Assembly (NCBI GenBank): GCA_009693435.1
Contig: SHXF01000007.1
Coordinates: 3,660-67,659 of the forward strand
DNA: 64,000 nt
Direction: 5' to 3'
Origin: Betaproteobacteria bacterium
Lineage (GTDB): Bacteria; Pseudomonadota; Gammaproteobacteria; Burkholderiales; SG8-39
A model generated the notes under the pieces. The model worked only from the letters and a program-made list of their open reading frames with translations, was not told the origin of the DNA and did not search any database. Positions 36,118 to 45,123 of this stretch are shown here, piece after piece; position 1 is the first letter of the stretch, and every line of letters begins with the position of its first letter. A program made the position numbers and the translations under genes.

Positions 36118-37542
36118 CTACTCCGGTCCGTGGATGCTGATCTTGCGCGGCTCGGCCCAGCCAGCGGCGATCTGCACCACGTCCTCCGGTGTGCGCCGCG
36201 TCGGGTGCTGGTACCACGGGGCTTCCTTGAGCAGGGGGAAGTCGTCGTAGGTGCCGTGGTCGTAGCCAAGGAAGCGCCGCGCCGGGTTGAGGTCGTTCTT
36301 CACCGGCAGCCTCAGCCCGTACTTCTTCCAGATCTCGTAGCGGTTCGTCATCAGGCGGATGTAGAACTCGGTCGGCACCGCGGGCTGCTCGTGTTCCCTC
36401 GCCAGGTTGGAATTCGGTTCGCGGCGCCATTGGTTGAAGCGCGGATCGACGCCGTGGCTCATCATGACTTCCAGGCCCTCGGTAGTAGAGGCGAGCGCTT
36501 CATCGATGCTGGCAAAGCCGTGCGGCTTCGCCATCTCGATGCCGGAGACGAAGTTCGGCCGGACGTTGAATTCCCCCAGCACATCCACCGAATCCAGCGT
36601 GCGCTTGATCCATTCGTCGTAGCCGATGCGGCGGTTCTTGCCCGGGTTGATCCACTCGAACAGACGCCGGTCCCACACCTCCATGTTGGCATCGTGTCCG
36701 TCCATGCCCTCGGCGTGCAGCCACTTGATCTCGTCCATCGTCTTGGCATTGGTCTGCAGCGTCACGTGGCGGCGCGGCCCGCCGTATTTCAGCGCGCGCA
36801 GGTACTGGGCATAGAACTCGTCCTCTTTCTTGCCCTGCAGCGTCTTGGTGATCGTCCCGCCGCTGATGATGAAGCGCACCGGCACCTGATAGCCTTCCTT
36901 CGCCAGTGCTTCGCGGCTCACCTCCCGGCTCACTTCCTCCACGTAATCGACGCGTTTGACCGGCGCATTCTGGGTGAACTTCTTCGACTCCTTCATCTGG
37001 CGCGCGTTCTCGTTGATGTCGCAGAAGCGGCATTCCTCCTTCGGGCCCCAGTACTGGCACTGGCGGAATACGGTCACGAAATAACCGTAGGCAATGATTT
37101 CGTGATACGTCAGCCCGTCTTCGAAGCGCTTCGCGTAGTAGTCCGGCGCGATCGGGTAGCTCACGTTGCTGATGACCTGCCCGCCTTCGGTCAGCACCAG
37201 GCGACCGTCGAGGACGTCGACAACATAGGGCGAGCTCGGGTCCAGGGTGGTCTGTATCATCACCGGCCGCAGATCGTAGGGCCCCTGGAAGATGTAGAAC
37301 CATTCGGGGACCTGGCGCGCCTCGTTGCGCTTGAGGGAATCCATGCGCACCAGGTCGTAGGAGAACAGCCGGTAGGACTTGACCAGCGACCCCTTGGTCG
37401 CGGCAAGCGCGGCATCGGTGAACCAGTGGCCGTGGCTCAGCAGTTCGATCTTGATGACAGCCTCGCGCGGCGACTCGGGAAACCGGCGAAACAACTCCTC
37501 GATCTCCGCGATTGCGGACCGTGCCTTCAATACTGCGCTCAT
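36118..37542 (-). CDS. Radical SAM protein with CX8CX2C cluster motif
   Basis: A 474-residue protein of uncertain reaction. The cluster-binding cysteines appear to be C162, C171 and C174 in FRQCQYWGPKEECRFCDINEN, a spacing of CX8CX2C rather than the canonical CX3CX2C. FIISGGTITKTLQGKKEDE (about 220) resembles the GGE-type SAM-amino contact region, and VTLQTNAKTMDEIKWLHAEGMDG fits a later barrel strand. A 150-residue N-terminal domain precedes the barrel. The start ATG 37542 has AGGAGGACTGC upstream; the frame opens 15 codons earlier. It is transcribed divergently from the crotonase gene at 37749. Its substrate is unknown. Confidence 0.8.
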   Translation of the reverse strand: MSAVLKARSAIAEIEELFRRFPESPREAVIKIELLSHGHWFTDAALAATKGSLVKSYRLFSYDLVRMDSLKRNEARQVPEWFYIFQGPYDLRPVMIQTTLDPSSPYVVDVLDGRLVLTEGGQVISNVSYPIAPDYYAKRFEDGLTYHEIIAYGYFVTVFRQCQYWGPKEECRFCDINENARQMKESKKFTQNAPVKRVDYVEEVSREVSREALAKEGYQVPVRFIISGGTITKTLQGKKEDEFYAQYLRALKYGGPRRHVTLQTNAKTMDEIKWLHAEGMDGHDANMEVWDRRLFEWINPGKNRRIGYDEWIKRTLDSVDVLGEFNVRPNFVSGIEMAKPHGFASIDEALASTTEGLEVMMSHGVDPRFNQWRREPNSNLAREHEQPAVPTEFYIRLMTNRYEIWKKYGLRLPVKNDLNPARRFLGYDHGTYDDFPLLKEAPWYQHPTRRTPEDVVQIAAGWAEPRKISIHGPE

Positions 37543-37748
37543 GGTGCAGTCCTCCTGGTGGTTCTGATGGTTCGTTTCCTGTTTCACTCGGGCATCGCGG
37601 AGATACTAGGGGTCGCCACATTCGCATGTCAATCTTGATTCCGCCTCAATGCGTGCTTGCGACTCGATGATGGGCAGCCACTTCTCTTTTCCCTTTTCGC
37701 CTGCCACTGTGTCAATATTTTGTTTTGCGCAAATCCAGGGAGAGGCAG

Positions 37749-38597
37749 ATGAACGAGTACAAGTACGAGAACGTGAAAATCGATATCCGGGACGGCATCG
37801 CCTGGGTGATGCTGAACCGTCCGGAAAAGCGCAACGCGATGAGTCCCGCGCTTCATTACGAAATGGACGATGCGCTGCCGCGGCTCGAATACGACGATGA
37901 GGTGAAGGTGGTCGTGATCACCGGCGCGGGCGGAAACTTCAGCGCCGGCCAGGATCTGCAGAAATTCTTCAAGGACCTGGAGAACAACCCGTTCGAAATG
38001 AGCAAGGCCCAGGCTGCCGCGAACCGCTGGCGCTGGGAGAAGCTCTCCAACTTCAACAAGCCCACCATCGCCATGGTTCACGGCTATTGCGTGGGTGGCG
38101 CATTCATGCAGCTGCTGGCGTGCGACTTCGCCGTGGCGGCGCACAATGCCGTCTTCTCGCTGTCGGAAGTCAACTGGGGAATACTGCCCGGCGCGCTGGT
38201 TGCAAAGGTGGTCGCGGACATGGTGCTGCCCCGCCATGCGCTGTATTACGCCTCGCTTGGCGAACCTTTCGACGGCAAGGAGGCGGTGCGCATCGGCATG
38301 GCGAACATCTCCGTGCCGCCCGAAAAACTGGAGGAAGCGACCATCGATCTCGCGCGCCGGCTGATGAAGAAAAGCCCTGCCGTGCTGCGCGCCACGAAGC
38401 AGGCGATACGGCACGTGCGCACCATGGACGTCCCGCAATCCTACGATTATCTGTCCGCGAAAGGCGCCGCCATCAAGGTGAACGACCAGCAGGACTCGTA
38501 CAATACCGGCCTGCGCCAGTTTCTGGACAAGGAATATAAACCCACGTTCCAGCCTTTCAAACTGGGCACCCTGCTCGCCGACCAGACGAAGAAATAG
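37749..38597 (+). CDS. Crotonase family protein related to hydroxycinnamoyl-CoA hydratase-lyase
   Basis: A 282-residue enoyl-CoA hydratase/isomerase. It is closest by eye to p-hydroxycinnamoyl-CoA hydratase-lyase (feruloyl-CoA hydratase): NRPEKRNAMSPALHYEM, KPTIAMVHGYCVGGAF and FSLSEVNWGILPGALVAKVVAD. Catalytic E140 is in SLSEVNWG, and the oxyanion glycines GG are at 116-117. However, the residues that in the hydratase-lyase contact the phenol (a Ser after GGGF and a Tyr in DYLYAK) are here Met and Ser. The true substrate may therefore be a different acyl-CoA. Start ATG 37749 follows GGGAGAGG. Two Bug receptor genes follow on the same strand. Confidence 0.87.
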   Translation: MNEYKYENVKIDIRDGIAWVMLNRPEKRNAMSPALHYEMDDALPRLEYDDEVKVVVITGAGGNFSAGQDLQKFFKDLENNPFEMSKAQAAANRWRWEKLSNFNKPTIAMVHGYCVGGAFMQLLACDFAVAAHNAVFSLSEVNWGILPGALVAKVVADMVLPRHALYYASLGEPFDGKEAVRIGMANISVPPEKLEEATIDLARRLMKKSPAVLRATKQAIRHVRTMDVPQSYDYLSAKGAAIKVNDQQDSYNTGLRQFLDKEYKPTFQPFKLGTLLADQTKK

Positions 38598-38617
38598 CCA
38601 CCGGGGAACCAAGCGCC

Positions 38618-39649
38618 ATGCCAGCATACGGATATCCGCAAGCCACCTCAGCCATGCAATTCCCGCATCGCCTTTGCGCTGCTCCGCCGATCGGGATCGG
38701 CGTGCTGGCGATTCTCCTCGCGCTCGCCTGCACGGTGTCACAGGCGCAGACGTTTCCGTCCAGGACGGTGAGAGTCATCGTGCCCAATGCAGCCGGCGGG
38801 CCCTCGGACCTGGTCGGACGGGTGATTGCACAGAAGCTCTCGGAAGGCTGGGGACAGCCGGTGGTTGTCGAGAACCGTGTCGGCGCGGGAGGGAATATCG
38901 GCGTCGACGCGGTCGCCAAGGCCGCGCCCGACGGCTACACGCTGCTGGCGACCAACTCGGCGCCCATCGTCGTCAATCAGAGCCTGTACGCGAAGATTCC
39001 CTACGACCCGCTCAAGGACCTCGCCACCATCTCGCTGCTGGCGAGCGCGCCCATGGTGCTGGTGGTGCCGGCGAGTTCGCCGGCGAATAGCATGGCGGAA
39101 CTGATCCGGTACGCCAAGGCGAACCCCGGCAAGCTGACCTTCGGCTCGCTCGGCAGCGGCACCGGGCCGCACCTCGCCGCGGAAATGTTCAGGTCCCAGT
39201 CGGGAATCGATATTCTCCACGTCCCCTACCGCTCGGTGTCGCAGGTGCACGCGGCGCTGATGGTGGGCGAACTGTCGATGCACTTCGACGTGCCCACGGT
39301 GCTCTCCCAGGTGCAGGCCGGGAAAATGAAGGCGCTGGCGGTGACCGTGAAGTCCCGCTTCGGCCTCGCGCCCAACGTACCCACCGTAGTCGAGTCGGGC
39401 CTGCCCGATTACGAGATGAGCCTCTGGTACGGATTGCTCGCGCCGAGCGGCATCGGCAGCGAGGTGAAGGCGCAGATACACGCGGCAACGATGCGTGTAC
39501 TGGCGCTGCCGGAAGTGCAGGCGCGGATGACCGGCATCGGCTTCGAGGTGGTCAGATCGACGCCGGAACAATTTTCCGCGCACATCCAGGCCGAAAGCGC
39601 CCGCTGGGCGAACCTGATCAAGGCTACGGGCATACCGCAGGCCAACTAG
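38618..39649 (+). CDS. Tripartite tricarboxylate transporter receptor, Bug family (tandem copy 1)
   Basis: A 343-residue Bug/TctC receptor. The signal peptide is long (about 44 residues, ending VSQAQT) if ATG 38618, which has GGGGA upstream, is used; ATG 38654 gives a more usual length but lacks a ribosome site. Marks are FPSRTVRVIVPNAAGGPSDL, VENRVGAGGNIGVDAVAK and LHVPYRSVSQVHAAL. It lies 20 bases after the crotonase stop. Copy 2 at 39696 is a close paralogue. Confidence 0.9.
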   Translation: MPAYGYPQATSAMQFPHRLCAAPPIGIGVLAILLALACTVSQAQTFPSRTVRVIVPNAAGGPSDLVGRVIAQKLSEGWGQPVVVENRVGAGGNIGVDAVAKAAPDGYTLLATNSAPIVVNQSLYAKIPYDPLKDLATISLLASAPMVLVVPASSPANSMAELIRYAKANPGKLTFGSLGSGTGPHLAAEMFRSQSGIDILHVPYRSVSQVHAALMVGELSMHFDVPTVLSQVQAGKMKALAVTVKSRFGLAPNVPTVVESGLPDYEMSLWYGLLAPSGIGSEVKAQIHAATMRVLALPEVQARMTGIGFEVVRSTPEQFSAHIQAESARWANLIKATGIPQAN

Positions 39650-39695
39650 CGGCGCGCTGCGTACAGGCGCACTACATGCGAAGGGAGTAACAGTG

Positions 39696-40667
39696 ATGAA
39701 GATCGAAATCGGACCGGTGCTGGTTGCAGCGGCGCTTGCCATCGCCCCCGCGCTTGCGCACGCGCAGGCCTACCCGACGAGAACGGTACGGGTGATCGTG
39801 CCTAACGCCGCCGGCGGTCCCTCGGACCTGGTCGGACGGGTGCTCGCGCAGAAGCTGGCGGAAGCCTGGGGTCAGCCGGTGGTGGTCGAGAATCGGGTCG
39901 GTGCTGGCGGCAATATCGGCGTCGATTCCGTGGCCAAGGCGGCGCCAGACGGCTACACCTTGCTGGTCACCAATTCCGCGCCCATCGTCGCCAATCAGAG
40001 CCTTTACGCAAAAATGCCCTACGACGCGAAGAAGGATCTCGCGCCGATCTCGCTGCTCGCCAACACCGCCCAGCTGCTCGCCGTGCCGGCAAACTCGCCG
40101 GCGAACTCGGTGGCCGAACTGATCCGCCTCGCGCGGGCCGAGCCCGGCAAGCTGACTTACGCTTCATTGGGCGTCGGTACCGGACCCCACTTGGCCGGGG
40201 AAATGTTCAAGACACAGACCGGCGTCGACCTGCTGCATATTCCCTATCGCTCCGTGCCACAGGTCGACGCGGCCCTCATGGTCGGCGAAGTGTCGATGTA
40301 TTTTGGCGCCATGTCGCTGCTTGCCCACGTGCAGGCTGGAAGAGTGAAAGTACTCGCAGTCACCAGCAAGACGCGCTTCGGACTCACCCCGCAGCTTCCG
40401 ACCCTGGCCGAGTCGGGATTGCCCGATTACGAGTTCATCACCTGGTACGGATTGATGGCTCCTGCGGGTATCAGCCGCGAGATCGCAACGCTGCTGCATG
40501 CGGTGGCCGTGAAGGTGCTCGCACATCCCGACATGAAGGCCAAGATGAGCGGCATCGGTTTCGAGGTAGTGGGCAGCACACCGGATCAATTCGCGTCGCT
40601 CATCGAATCCGAGAGCGCCCGCTGGGCGAACCTGATCAAGACATCGGGGATACCGAGGGCGAATTAG
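39696..40667 (+). CDS. Tripartite tricarboxylate transporter receptor, Bug family (tandem copy 2)
   Basis: A 323-residue Bug/TctC receptor, highly similar to the preceding gene over the whole mature part (NAAGGPSDLVGRV, VGAGGNIGVDSVAKAAPDGY, TNSAPIV). The signal peptide ends AHAQAY at about residue 25. Start ATG 39696 follows AAGGGAG; a GTG one codon upstream is possible. The stop region is duplicated as GGCGAATTAGAA twice within 14 bases. Confidence 0.91.
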   Translation: MKIEIGPVLVAAALAIAPALAHAQAYPTRTVRVIVPNAAGGPSDLVGRVLAQKLAEAWGQPVVVENRVGAGGNIGVDSVAKAAPDGYTLLVTNSAPIVANQSLYAKMPYDAKKDLAPISLLANTAQLLAVPANSPANSVAELIRLARAEPGKLTYASLGVGTGPHLAGEMFKTQTGVDLLHIPYRSVPQVDAALMVGEVSMYFGAMSLLAHVQAGRVKVLAVTSKTRFGLTPQLPTLAESGLPDYEFITWYGLMAPAGISREIATLLHAVAVKVLAHPDMKAKMSGIGFEVVGSTPDQFASLIESESARWANLIKTSGIPRAN

Positions 40668-40697
40668 AACCGGCGAATTAGAAGCGGAACCGCACGG

Positions 40698-40726
40698 GCC
40701 GCACCCGGGAACCGGGCGGATGCGGC
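40698..40726. terminator. GC-rich hairpin between convergent Bug genes
   Basis: GCCGCA-CCCGG-GAA-CCGGG-CGGA-TGCGGC can fold into an interrupted stem of 11 bp. It lies between two convergent genes and may end both transcripts, but no T-tract is present. Confidence 0.35.
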
Positions 40727-40829
40727 GAGTGCAGAGCATGGCCGCCCCGTGAATATATTGTTTTCGATACTCTAACTGCCTGCCGACACCCGCCATCAGG
40801 GCCGTTTGTAATATAAATCTTACGAATTA

Positions 40830-41810
40830 TCAGTCCACCTTCAAGTTCACCTCTTTCGCCAGGTTGTTGTACACCTGCTGCTTCTGGCGGATCACATCGG
40901 CGAATTGTTCCGGGGTGCTGCCCACGGAGTCCATCGCAAAGCTCTGCACGCGCTGCTGCACGTCAGGCAGTTTGAGCGCCTTCACGATTTCCGTGTTCAG
41001 CTTGCCGATGACATCGCGCGGCGTGCCGGCCGGCACGAGGAAACCGACGAAGTCCGTGGCCTCGAATCCGGCCAGCGATTCCGCCACCGTGGGCACTTCG
41101 GGCGTGATCGGCGTGCGCTTCGCCGAGGTCACGCCCAGCATGGTCAGCTTGCCCGCGTCGTAATGGCCGCGCACCGAGGTCATGCCGGCAATCAGTACCT
41201 GCACGTCGCCGGACAACAATGCCGGTACCGACTGCGCGTTGCCCTTGTAGGGCACGTGGCTCAGCTTGGCGCCCGATTTCGATTTGAACAGCTCCATCAC
41301 CAGGTGATGCGGGCTGCCGTTGCCCGAGGAACCGTAGAACATCTCCTTGCCCCGGGAGGCTGCGATCATTTCGTTGATGGTGCGAAACGGCGCGTTGGCG
41401 ACGGCGATGAAGTAAAACGGCACCGAGATGAGCAGGGTGACCGGCGCAAAGTCGCGCAGCGGCACATACGGCAGATTGGGGCGCAGCGCCGGATTGACCG
41501 CCATGTGTCCGCCGTCCGCGATGAACAGCGTGTAGCCGTCGGGCGGCGCTTTCATCGCCAGTTCGGCGGCGACGATGCCGCTGCCGCCCGGCCGGTTCTC
41601 GATGACCACCTGCTGGCCGACGCTCTCGCTCACCTTCTGGCCGATGAGCCGCGCCAGGGTGTCCGGCGAGCCGGTCGCGCCGTACGGCACGATGACCCGC
41701 AGCGGCTTGTTCGGAAAGGATTGCGCCGAAACAGGCGACGACGCCCCCGCCAGGACGATTGCCGCGGCCAGCGCGGCCATGGCCGCACCTCGTTTCGCTG
41801 AAATTGTCAT
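40830..41810 (-). CDS. Tripartite tricarboxylate transporter receptor, Bug family
   Basis: A 326-residue Bug/TctC receptor with signal peptide to about residue 29 (SPVSAQS), then FPNKPLRVIVPYGATGSPDT, VIENRPGGSGIVAAELAMKAPPDGY and HVPYKGNAQSVPALL. Its start lies 26 bases after the FAH-family gene on the same strand, so it is likely cotranscribed with FAH, the next receptor and perhaps the MFS gene. Start ATG 41810 has GGAGGGAAT upstream. Confidence 0.91.
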   Translation of the reverse strand: MTISAKRGAAMAALAAAIVLAGASSPVSAQSFPNKPLRVIVPYGATGSPDTLARLIGQKVSESVGQQVVIENRPGGSGIVAAELAMKAPPDGYTLFIADGGHMAVNPALRPNLPYVPLRDFAPVTLLISVPFYFIAVANAPFRTINEMIAASRGKEMFYGSSGNGSPHHLVMELFKSKSGAKLSHVPYKGNAQSVPALLSGDVQVLIAGMTSVRGHYDAGKLTMLGVTSAKRTPITPEVPTVAESLAGFEATDFVGFLVPAGTPRDVIGKLNTEIVKALKLPDVQQRVQSFAMDSVGSTPEQFADVIRQKQQVYNNLAKEVNLKVD

Positions 41811-41835
41811 GACACTGATTCCCTCCTGATTGAAT

Positions 41836-42786
41836 TCATCCGACCACGTTGCGCAGCACGCCGATGCGTTCCAGCTCGCTCTCGATCACGTCACCCGCCA
41901 GGCAATAGCGCGTTGCCGGCACCAGCCCGGGCAGACCCTGCCACTTGCCGCCGAGTTCCGCATCGGTCGACCAGGCGGTGCCCGCCGGCGTGCCGGTGAT
42001 GATCACCATACCCGGTTTGAGGGTGAGATTGACGGAGAAGAAATGTATCAGCTCGGCGCACGACCAGATCATGCTGGCGGTGCTGCCCGACTGGCGCAGT
42101 TCGCCGTTGATGCGGGTCTGCAGTTTCAGCTGCTGCGGATCGCCGACTTCGTCGGCGGTGGCGATGCACGGGCCGATGGGCGCGCTGGTGTCGAACACCT
42201 TGCCGCGACCCAGTTCGTACCAGGTGGTGCCGTCGGGTTTCCGGCGCACCTGGCGATCGCGCGCCGTAACATCGTTGACGATGGTGTAGCCGAAGACGTG
42301 CGAGAGCGCCTGCTCGACGGGAATGTGGCGCCCCGGTTTGCCGATGACGATGGCGAGTTCGGTCTCGCAATCCAGCTTCTGTGTGAGCGCCGTGTCGTGA
42401 ATGATGGTCGCGTCCGGCCCGATAACGCAGTCGGACGTCTTGACGAAGAACTCCGGCTCCTTGCCGCTGATGGGCGCCGCGGCCTTCTCGCTGTTGTGAT
42501 CGCGATAGTTGCTGCCGCTGCAGAGGATGGTGGAGGGCATCAGCGGCGGCGCGAGCTTCGCCCCCGCCGCCAGGATGCGCGCGCCGGCATGCCGCTCACC
42601 CGCCGCCAGCAGCGTCCGCGCGGCGGCCAGGCCTGCATCGCCCGCGTGGATGAACGTGATGGTGTCGCTGAAATGCGCGCGTTCCGGCGCAGCCTCCGCC
42701 AGGGCTTGCAGCGGATCCAGGATCCATTCGCCCTGGAGTAGTCCCAGGCGCTTTGCGCCGTCTCTGATGTATGTAACGATTTTCAT
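41836..42786 (-). CDS. Fumarylacetoacetate hydrolase (FAH) family protein
   Basis: A 316-residue enzyme of the FAH superfamily, whose members hydrolyse or hydrate acyl-pyruvates from ring cleavage. ILCSGSNYRDHNSEK (about 91-105), the metal-binding CETELAIVIG (Glu-x-Glu) and GYTIVNDVTARDRQ are conserved, as are KVFDTSAPIGPCIA and the C-terminal TGTPAGTAW. It probably acts on a cleavage product as a fumarylpyruvate or 2-oxo-diene acid hydrolase. It lies between two Bug receptor genes on the same strand. Start ATG 42786 follows AAAAAAGGAGCGGC. Confidence 0.89.
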   Translation of the reverse strand: MKIVTYIRDGAKRLGLLQGEWILDPLQALAEAAPERAHFSDTITFIHAGDAGLAAARTLLAAGERHAGARILAAGAKLAPPLMPSTILCSGSNYRDHNSEKAAAPISGKEPEFFVKTSDCVIGPDATIIHDTALTQKLDCETELAIVIGKPGRHIPVEQALSHVFGYTIVNDVTARDRQVRRKPDGTTWYELGRGKVFDTSAPIGPCIATADEVGDPQQLKLQTRINGELRQSGSTASMIWSCAELIHFFSVNLTLKPGMVIITGTPAGTAWSTDAELGGKWQGLPGLVPATRYCLAGDVIESELERIGVLRNVVG

Positions 42787-42819
42787 GCCGCTCCTTTTTT
42801 ACCTGAAGCTTTCAAACAC

Positions 42820-42841
42820 TGGATTCCCGCCTTTGCGGGAA
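42820..42841. repeat. Dispersed inverted repeat hairpin
   Basis: GGATTCCCGCCTTTGCGGGA gives a perfect 7-bp stem (TTCCCGC/GCGGGAA on the other strand). It is related to the element after livF at 27907 and lies between two genes of the same minus-strand block. Confidence 0.75.
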
Positions 42842-42848
42842 CGATGCG

Positions 42849-43823
42849 CTACTCGAGTTTGCCCATGCGCTTCACCACTTCCGCGAGGCGTTTCGCATCG
42901 ATGTCGAGAAAGGCCTCGAAGTCCGCGCCATCGAGATGATTGATGGGCGTATCCATGCCGGCCATCGCGGTGCGAAATCCGCTGTCCTGCACCGACTCGC
43001 GCACCGCTGCGCGCAGTTTCGCCAGCACCTCGGGCGGCGTGCCCGCCGGGGCGAACAGTCCCGACCAGATGTAGAACTCCACCTCGAAGCCCTGCTCCTT
43101 CATCGTCGGCAGATCGGGCATCGCCTTGATGCGCTGCGCGCCCCAGCCACCGAGCATGCGCACCTTGCCGCCTTTCACGTGCGGGCTGGCAACGCCGGGC
43201 GCCTGGGCAGTGATATCCACCTGGCTGGCGAGCAACGCCGTCATCGACGGTCCGCCGCCGTTGTAGGGCACGTGCAGCAGTTTGACACCTGCAGCCTGCC
43301 ACAGCATTTCCTGCGCGGTGTGGGTGGTGCCGTACAGCCCCGAGGTGCTGTAGCTGATCTTGCCGGGATTACGGCGCGCGTCTTCTATCAGCTCGCGCAC
43401 CGTCTTCCACGGCGCGTCGGCGCGCACCAGCAGCACTGTCGGATCCGCCGACACCAGCGCGATGGGCGCGAACTGCGACATGGTGTAGGACGGCTGCCTG
43501 CCCGATACCTTCTCCGACTCCGGGATGATGACTACGCTGGAGAGCGCCATCATCAGCGTGTAGCCATCGGGTCGCGCCCGTGCCAGATAAGCGTGGCCGA
43601 TCGCCCCGCCCGCCCCCGCGCGATTCTCGATGACCACGTTCTGTCCCAGCGCTTTCGCCATGGGCGGGGCCAGCGGCCGGGCGGTGATATCGGCGATGCC
43701 GCCCGGCGCGAACGGCACCACCACGGTGATCGGCCGGGTCGGGAAAGACGGCCCCGGGGTCTGCGCCAGAGCGCTGCCACCCAGGACCCCGGCCAAACAT
43801 GCGACCAGCCACTTATTTCTCAT
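42849..43823 (-). CDS. Tripartite tricarboxylate transporter receptor, Bug family
   Basis: A 324-residue Bug/TctC receptor. The signal peptide ends GSALAQTP near residue 22. FPTRPITVVVPFAPGGIADI, VIENRAGAGGAIGHAYLARARPDGY and HVPYNGGGPSMTALL are typical, with Asn in place of the usual Lys in PYKGG. It starts 12 bases after the MFS gene stop. Start ATG 43823 follows AAGGAGGAGAACGC, a strong site. Confidence 0.91.
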   Translation of the reverse strand: MRNKWLVACLAGVLGGSALAQTPGPSFPTRPITVVVPFAPGGIADITARPLAPPMAKALGQNVVIENRAGAGGAIGHAYLARARPDGYTLMMALSSVVIIPESEKVSGRQPSYTMSQFAPIALVSADPTVLLVRADAPWKTVRELIEDARRNPGKISYSTSGLYGTTHTAQEMLWQAAGVKLLHVPYNGGGPSMTALLASQVDITAQAPGVASPHVKGGKVRMLGGWGAQRIKAMPDLPTMKEQGFEVEFYIWSGLFAPAGTPPEVLAKLRAAVRESVQDSGFRTAMAGMDTPINHLDGADFEAFLDIDAKRLAEVVKRMGKLE

Positions 43824-43835
43824 GCGTTCTCCTCC

Positions 43836-45062
43836 TTAAACGGGACGTCTTGCCATCAGAAAGAACATCGACCCCAGTCCCACCATGACCGCGATCACGG
43901 TGAATCCGGCGCGGTAGTTGCCGGTCCAGTCGGCGAGCACGCCGGCGATGAGCGGGCCGGTGATGTGACCCAGCATCACGATGAGCGACGACAGCCCGAG
44001 GATCATGCCGATCGCCCGCCGGCCGAAGTAGTCGGCGCGGATCGCCTGCATCAGCGGCCCGCGCAGCCCCCAGGCGCTGCCGTGCAACAGCGCGAACGCG
44101 ACCAGCATGGCATTGCCGCCGGCGTAGGTGAGCATCAACAGGCCGGCCGCGTGCAGCAGCATGCAGAATGCAGCCAGGTGGCGCTTGTCGAAACGATCCC
44201 CCACGGCCCAGCCCGTCATCACGCCCACGCCCTGCGCAACGGTCATCAGCGTAATCACCCACGAGGCCTCGGCCAGGGAATAACCCAGTGCGCCCTCGCC
44301 CTTCATGGTCATGTGCGTGATGGCGTGCACGCTGACGGTGTACACCACCAGCATGGCCGATCCGTGGCCAAACGAGAGCAGCCAGAACGCGCGGGTGCGC
44401 AACGCCTCGCGCACCGTGAATTCCCGCTGCACGAAGCTTTCGGCCTGTTCCGCACCCTGCACAACGGCTGGCAGGCCGTCCACGGTATCGCCATGGTCTT
44501 CAGGGCGGCGGCGCACCACCCGCGCGAGCGGCCAGCCCGCAATGATGATGATCACCCCCGAGGCGAACGCCGTGACCCGCCAGCCGTAGGTCTGCATCGA
44601 CCACGCGACTACCGGCACGCACACGCCGCCCACCGCCAGCCCCATGGAAAACATCGACAGCGCGCGCGCGCGATGCTTTTCGAACCAGTGGATCACCGCG
44701 ATGTTGAGCGGAAAGAATCCGCTCAGGCTGGCACCCAGCGCGATGATCATGAAGGCGCCGTAGAAACCCACGAGCGTATCGATCTGACTGAGCAGCATGA
44801 AGCCGATGCCGCAGGTGAACACGCCGGCGCGCACCATGCCCTGCGGCCCGAAGCGGTCGATGATCCAGCCGAGCACCGGGCCGATCAACGCGGATTCCGC
44901 CGACTGCAGCGCAGCCGCGCCGGCCATGGCGGTCTTGCTCCAGCCGAACTGGCCGCTCAGCACCGCCACGTACGCCCCGAAGGCCTGGTGCAGCAACCCC
45001 GCCTGCAGGAACTGTATGCCCGCGCCGGCGGCAACGATCCGCCATCCGTAGAAGATTTTCAT
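43836..45062 (-). CDS. Major facilitator superfamily transporter
   Basis: A 408-residue inner-membrane carrier with about 12 helices, related to the oxalate/formate and monocarboxylate-type MFS (FYGWRIVAAGAGIQFL at the start, DRFGPQGMVRAGVFTCGIGFML for the loop 2-3 region, GWRVTAFASG in the middle). A cytoplasmic loop with RRRPEDHGDTVDG separates the halves. Its place ahead of a Bug receptor and FAH hydrolase suggests transport of an organic acid. The ribosome site before ATG 45062 is weak. Confidence 0.88.
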   Translation of the reverse strand: MKIFYGWRIVAAGAGIQFLQAGLLHQAFGAYVAVLSGQFGWSKTAMAGAAALQSAESALIGPVLGWIIDRFGPQGMVRAGVFTCGIGFMLLSQIDTLVGFYGAFMIIALGASLSGFFPLNIAVIHWFEKHRARALSMFSMGLAVGGVCVPVVAWSMQTYGWRVTAFASGVIIIIAGWPLARVVRRRPEDHGDTVDGLPAVVQGAEQAESFVQREFTVREALRTRAFWLLSFGHGSAMLVVYTVSVHAITHMTMKGEGALGYSLAEASWVITLMTVAQGVGVMTGWAVGDRFDKRHLAAFCMLLHAAGLLMLTYAGGNAMLVAFALLHGSAWGLRGPLMQAIRADYFGRRAIGMILGLSSLIVMLGHITGPLIAGVLADWTGNYRAGFTVIAVMVGLGSMFFLMARRPV

Positions 45063-45123
45063 TTGAACCGGCAGGATAGCGCAGCGGGGCGGGCACAGGT
45101 GCGACTACCTGCCATCTTGCCCG

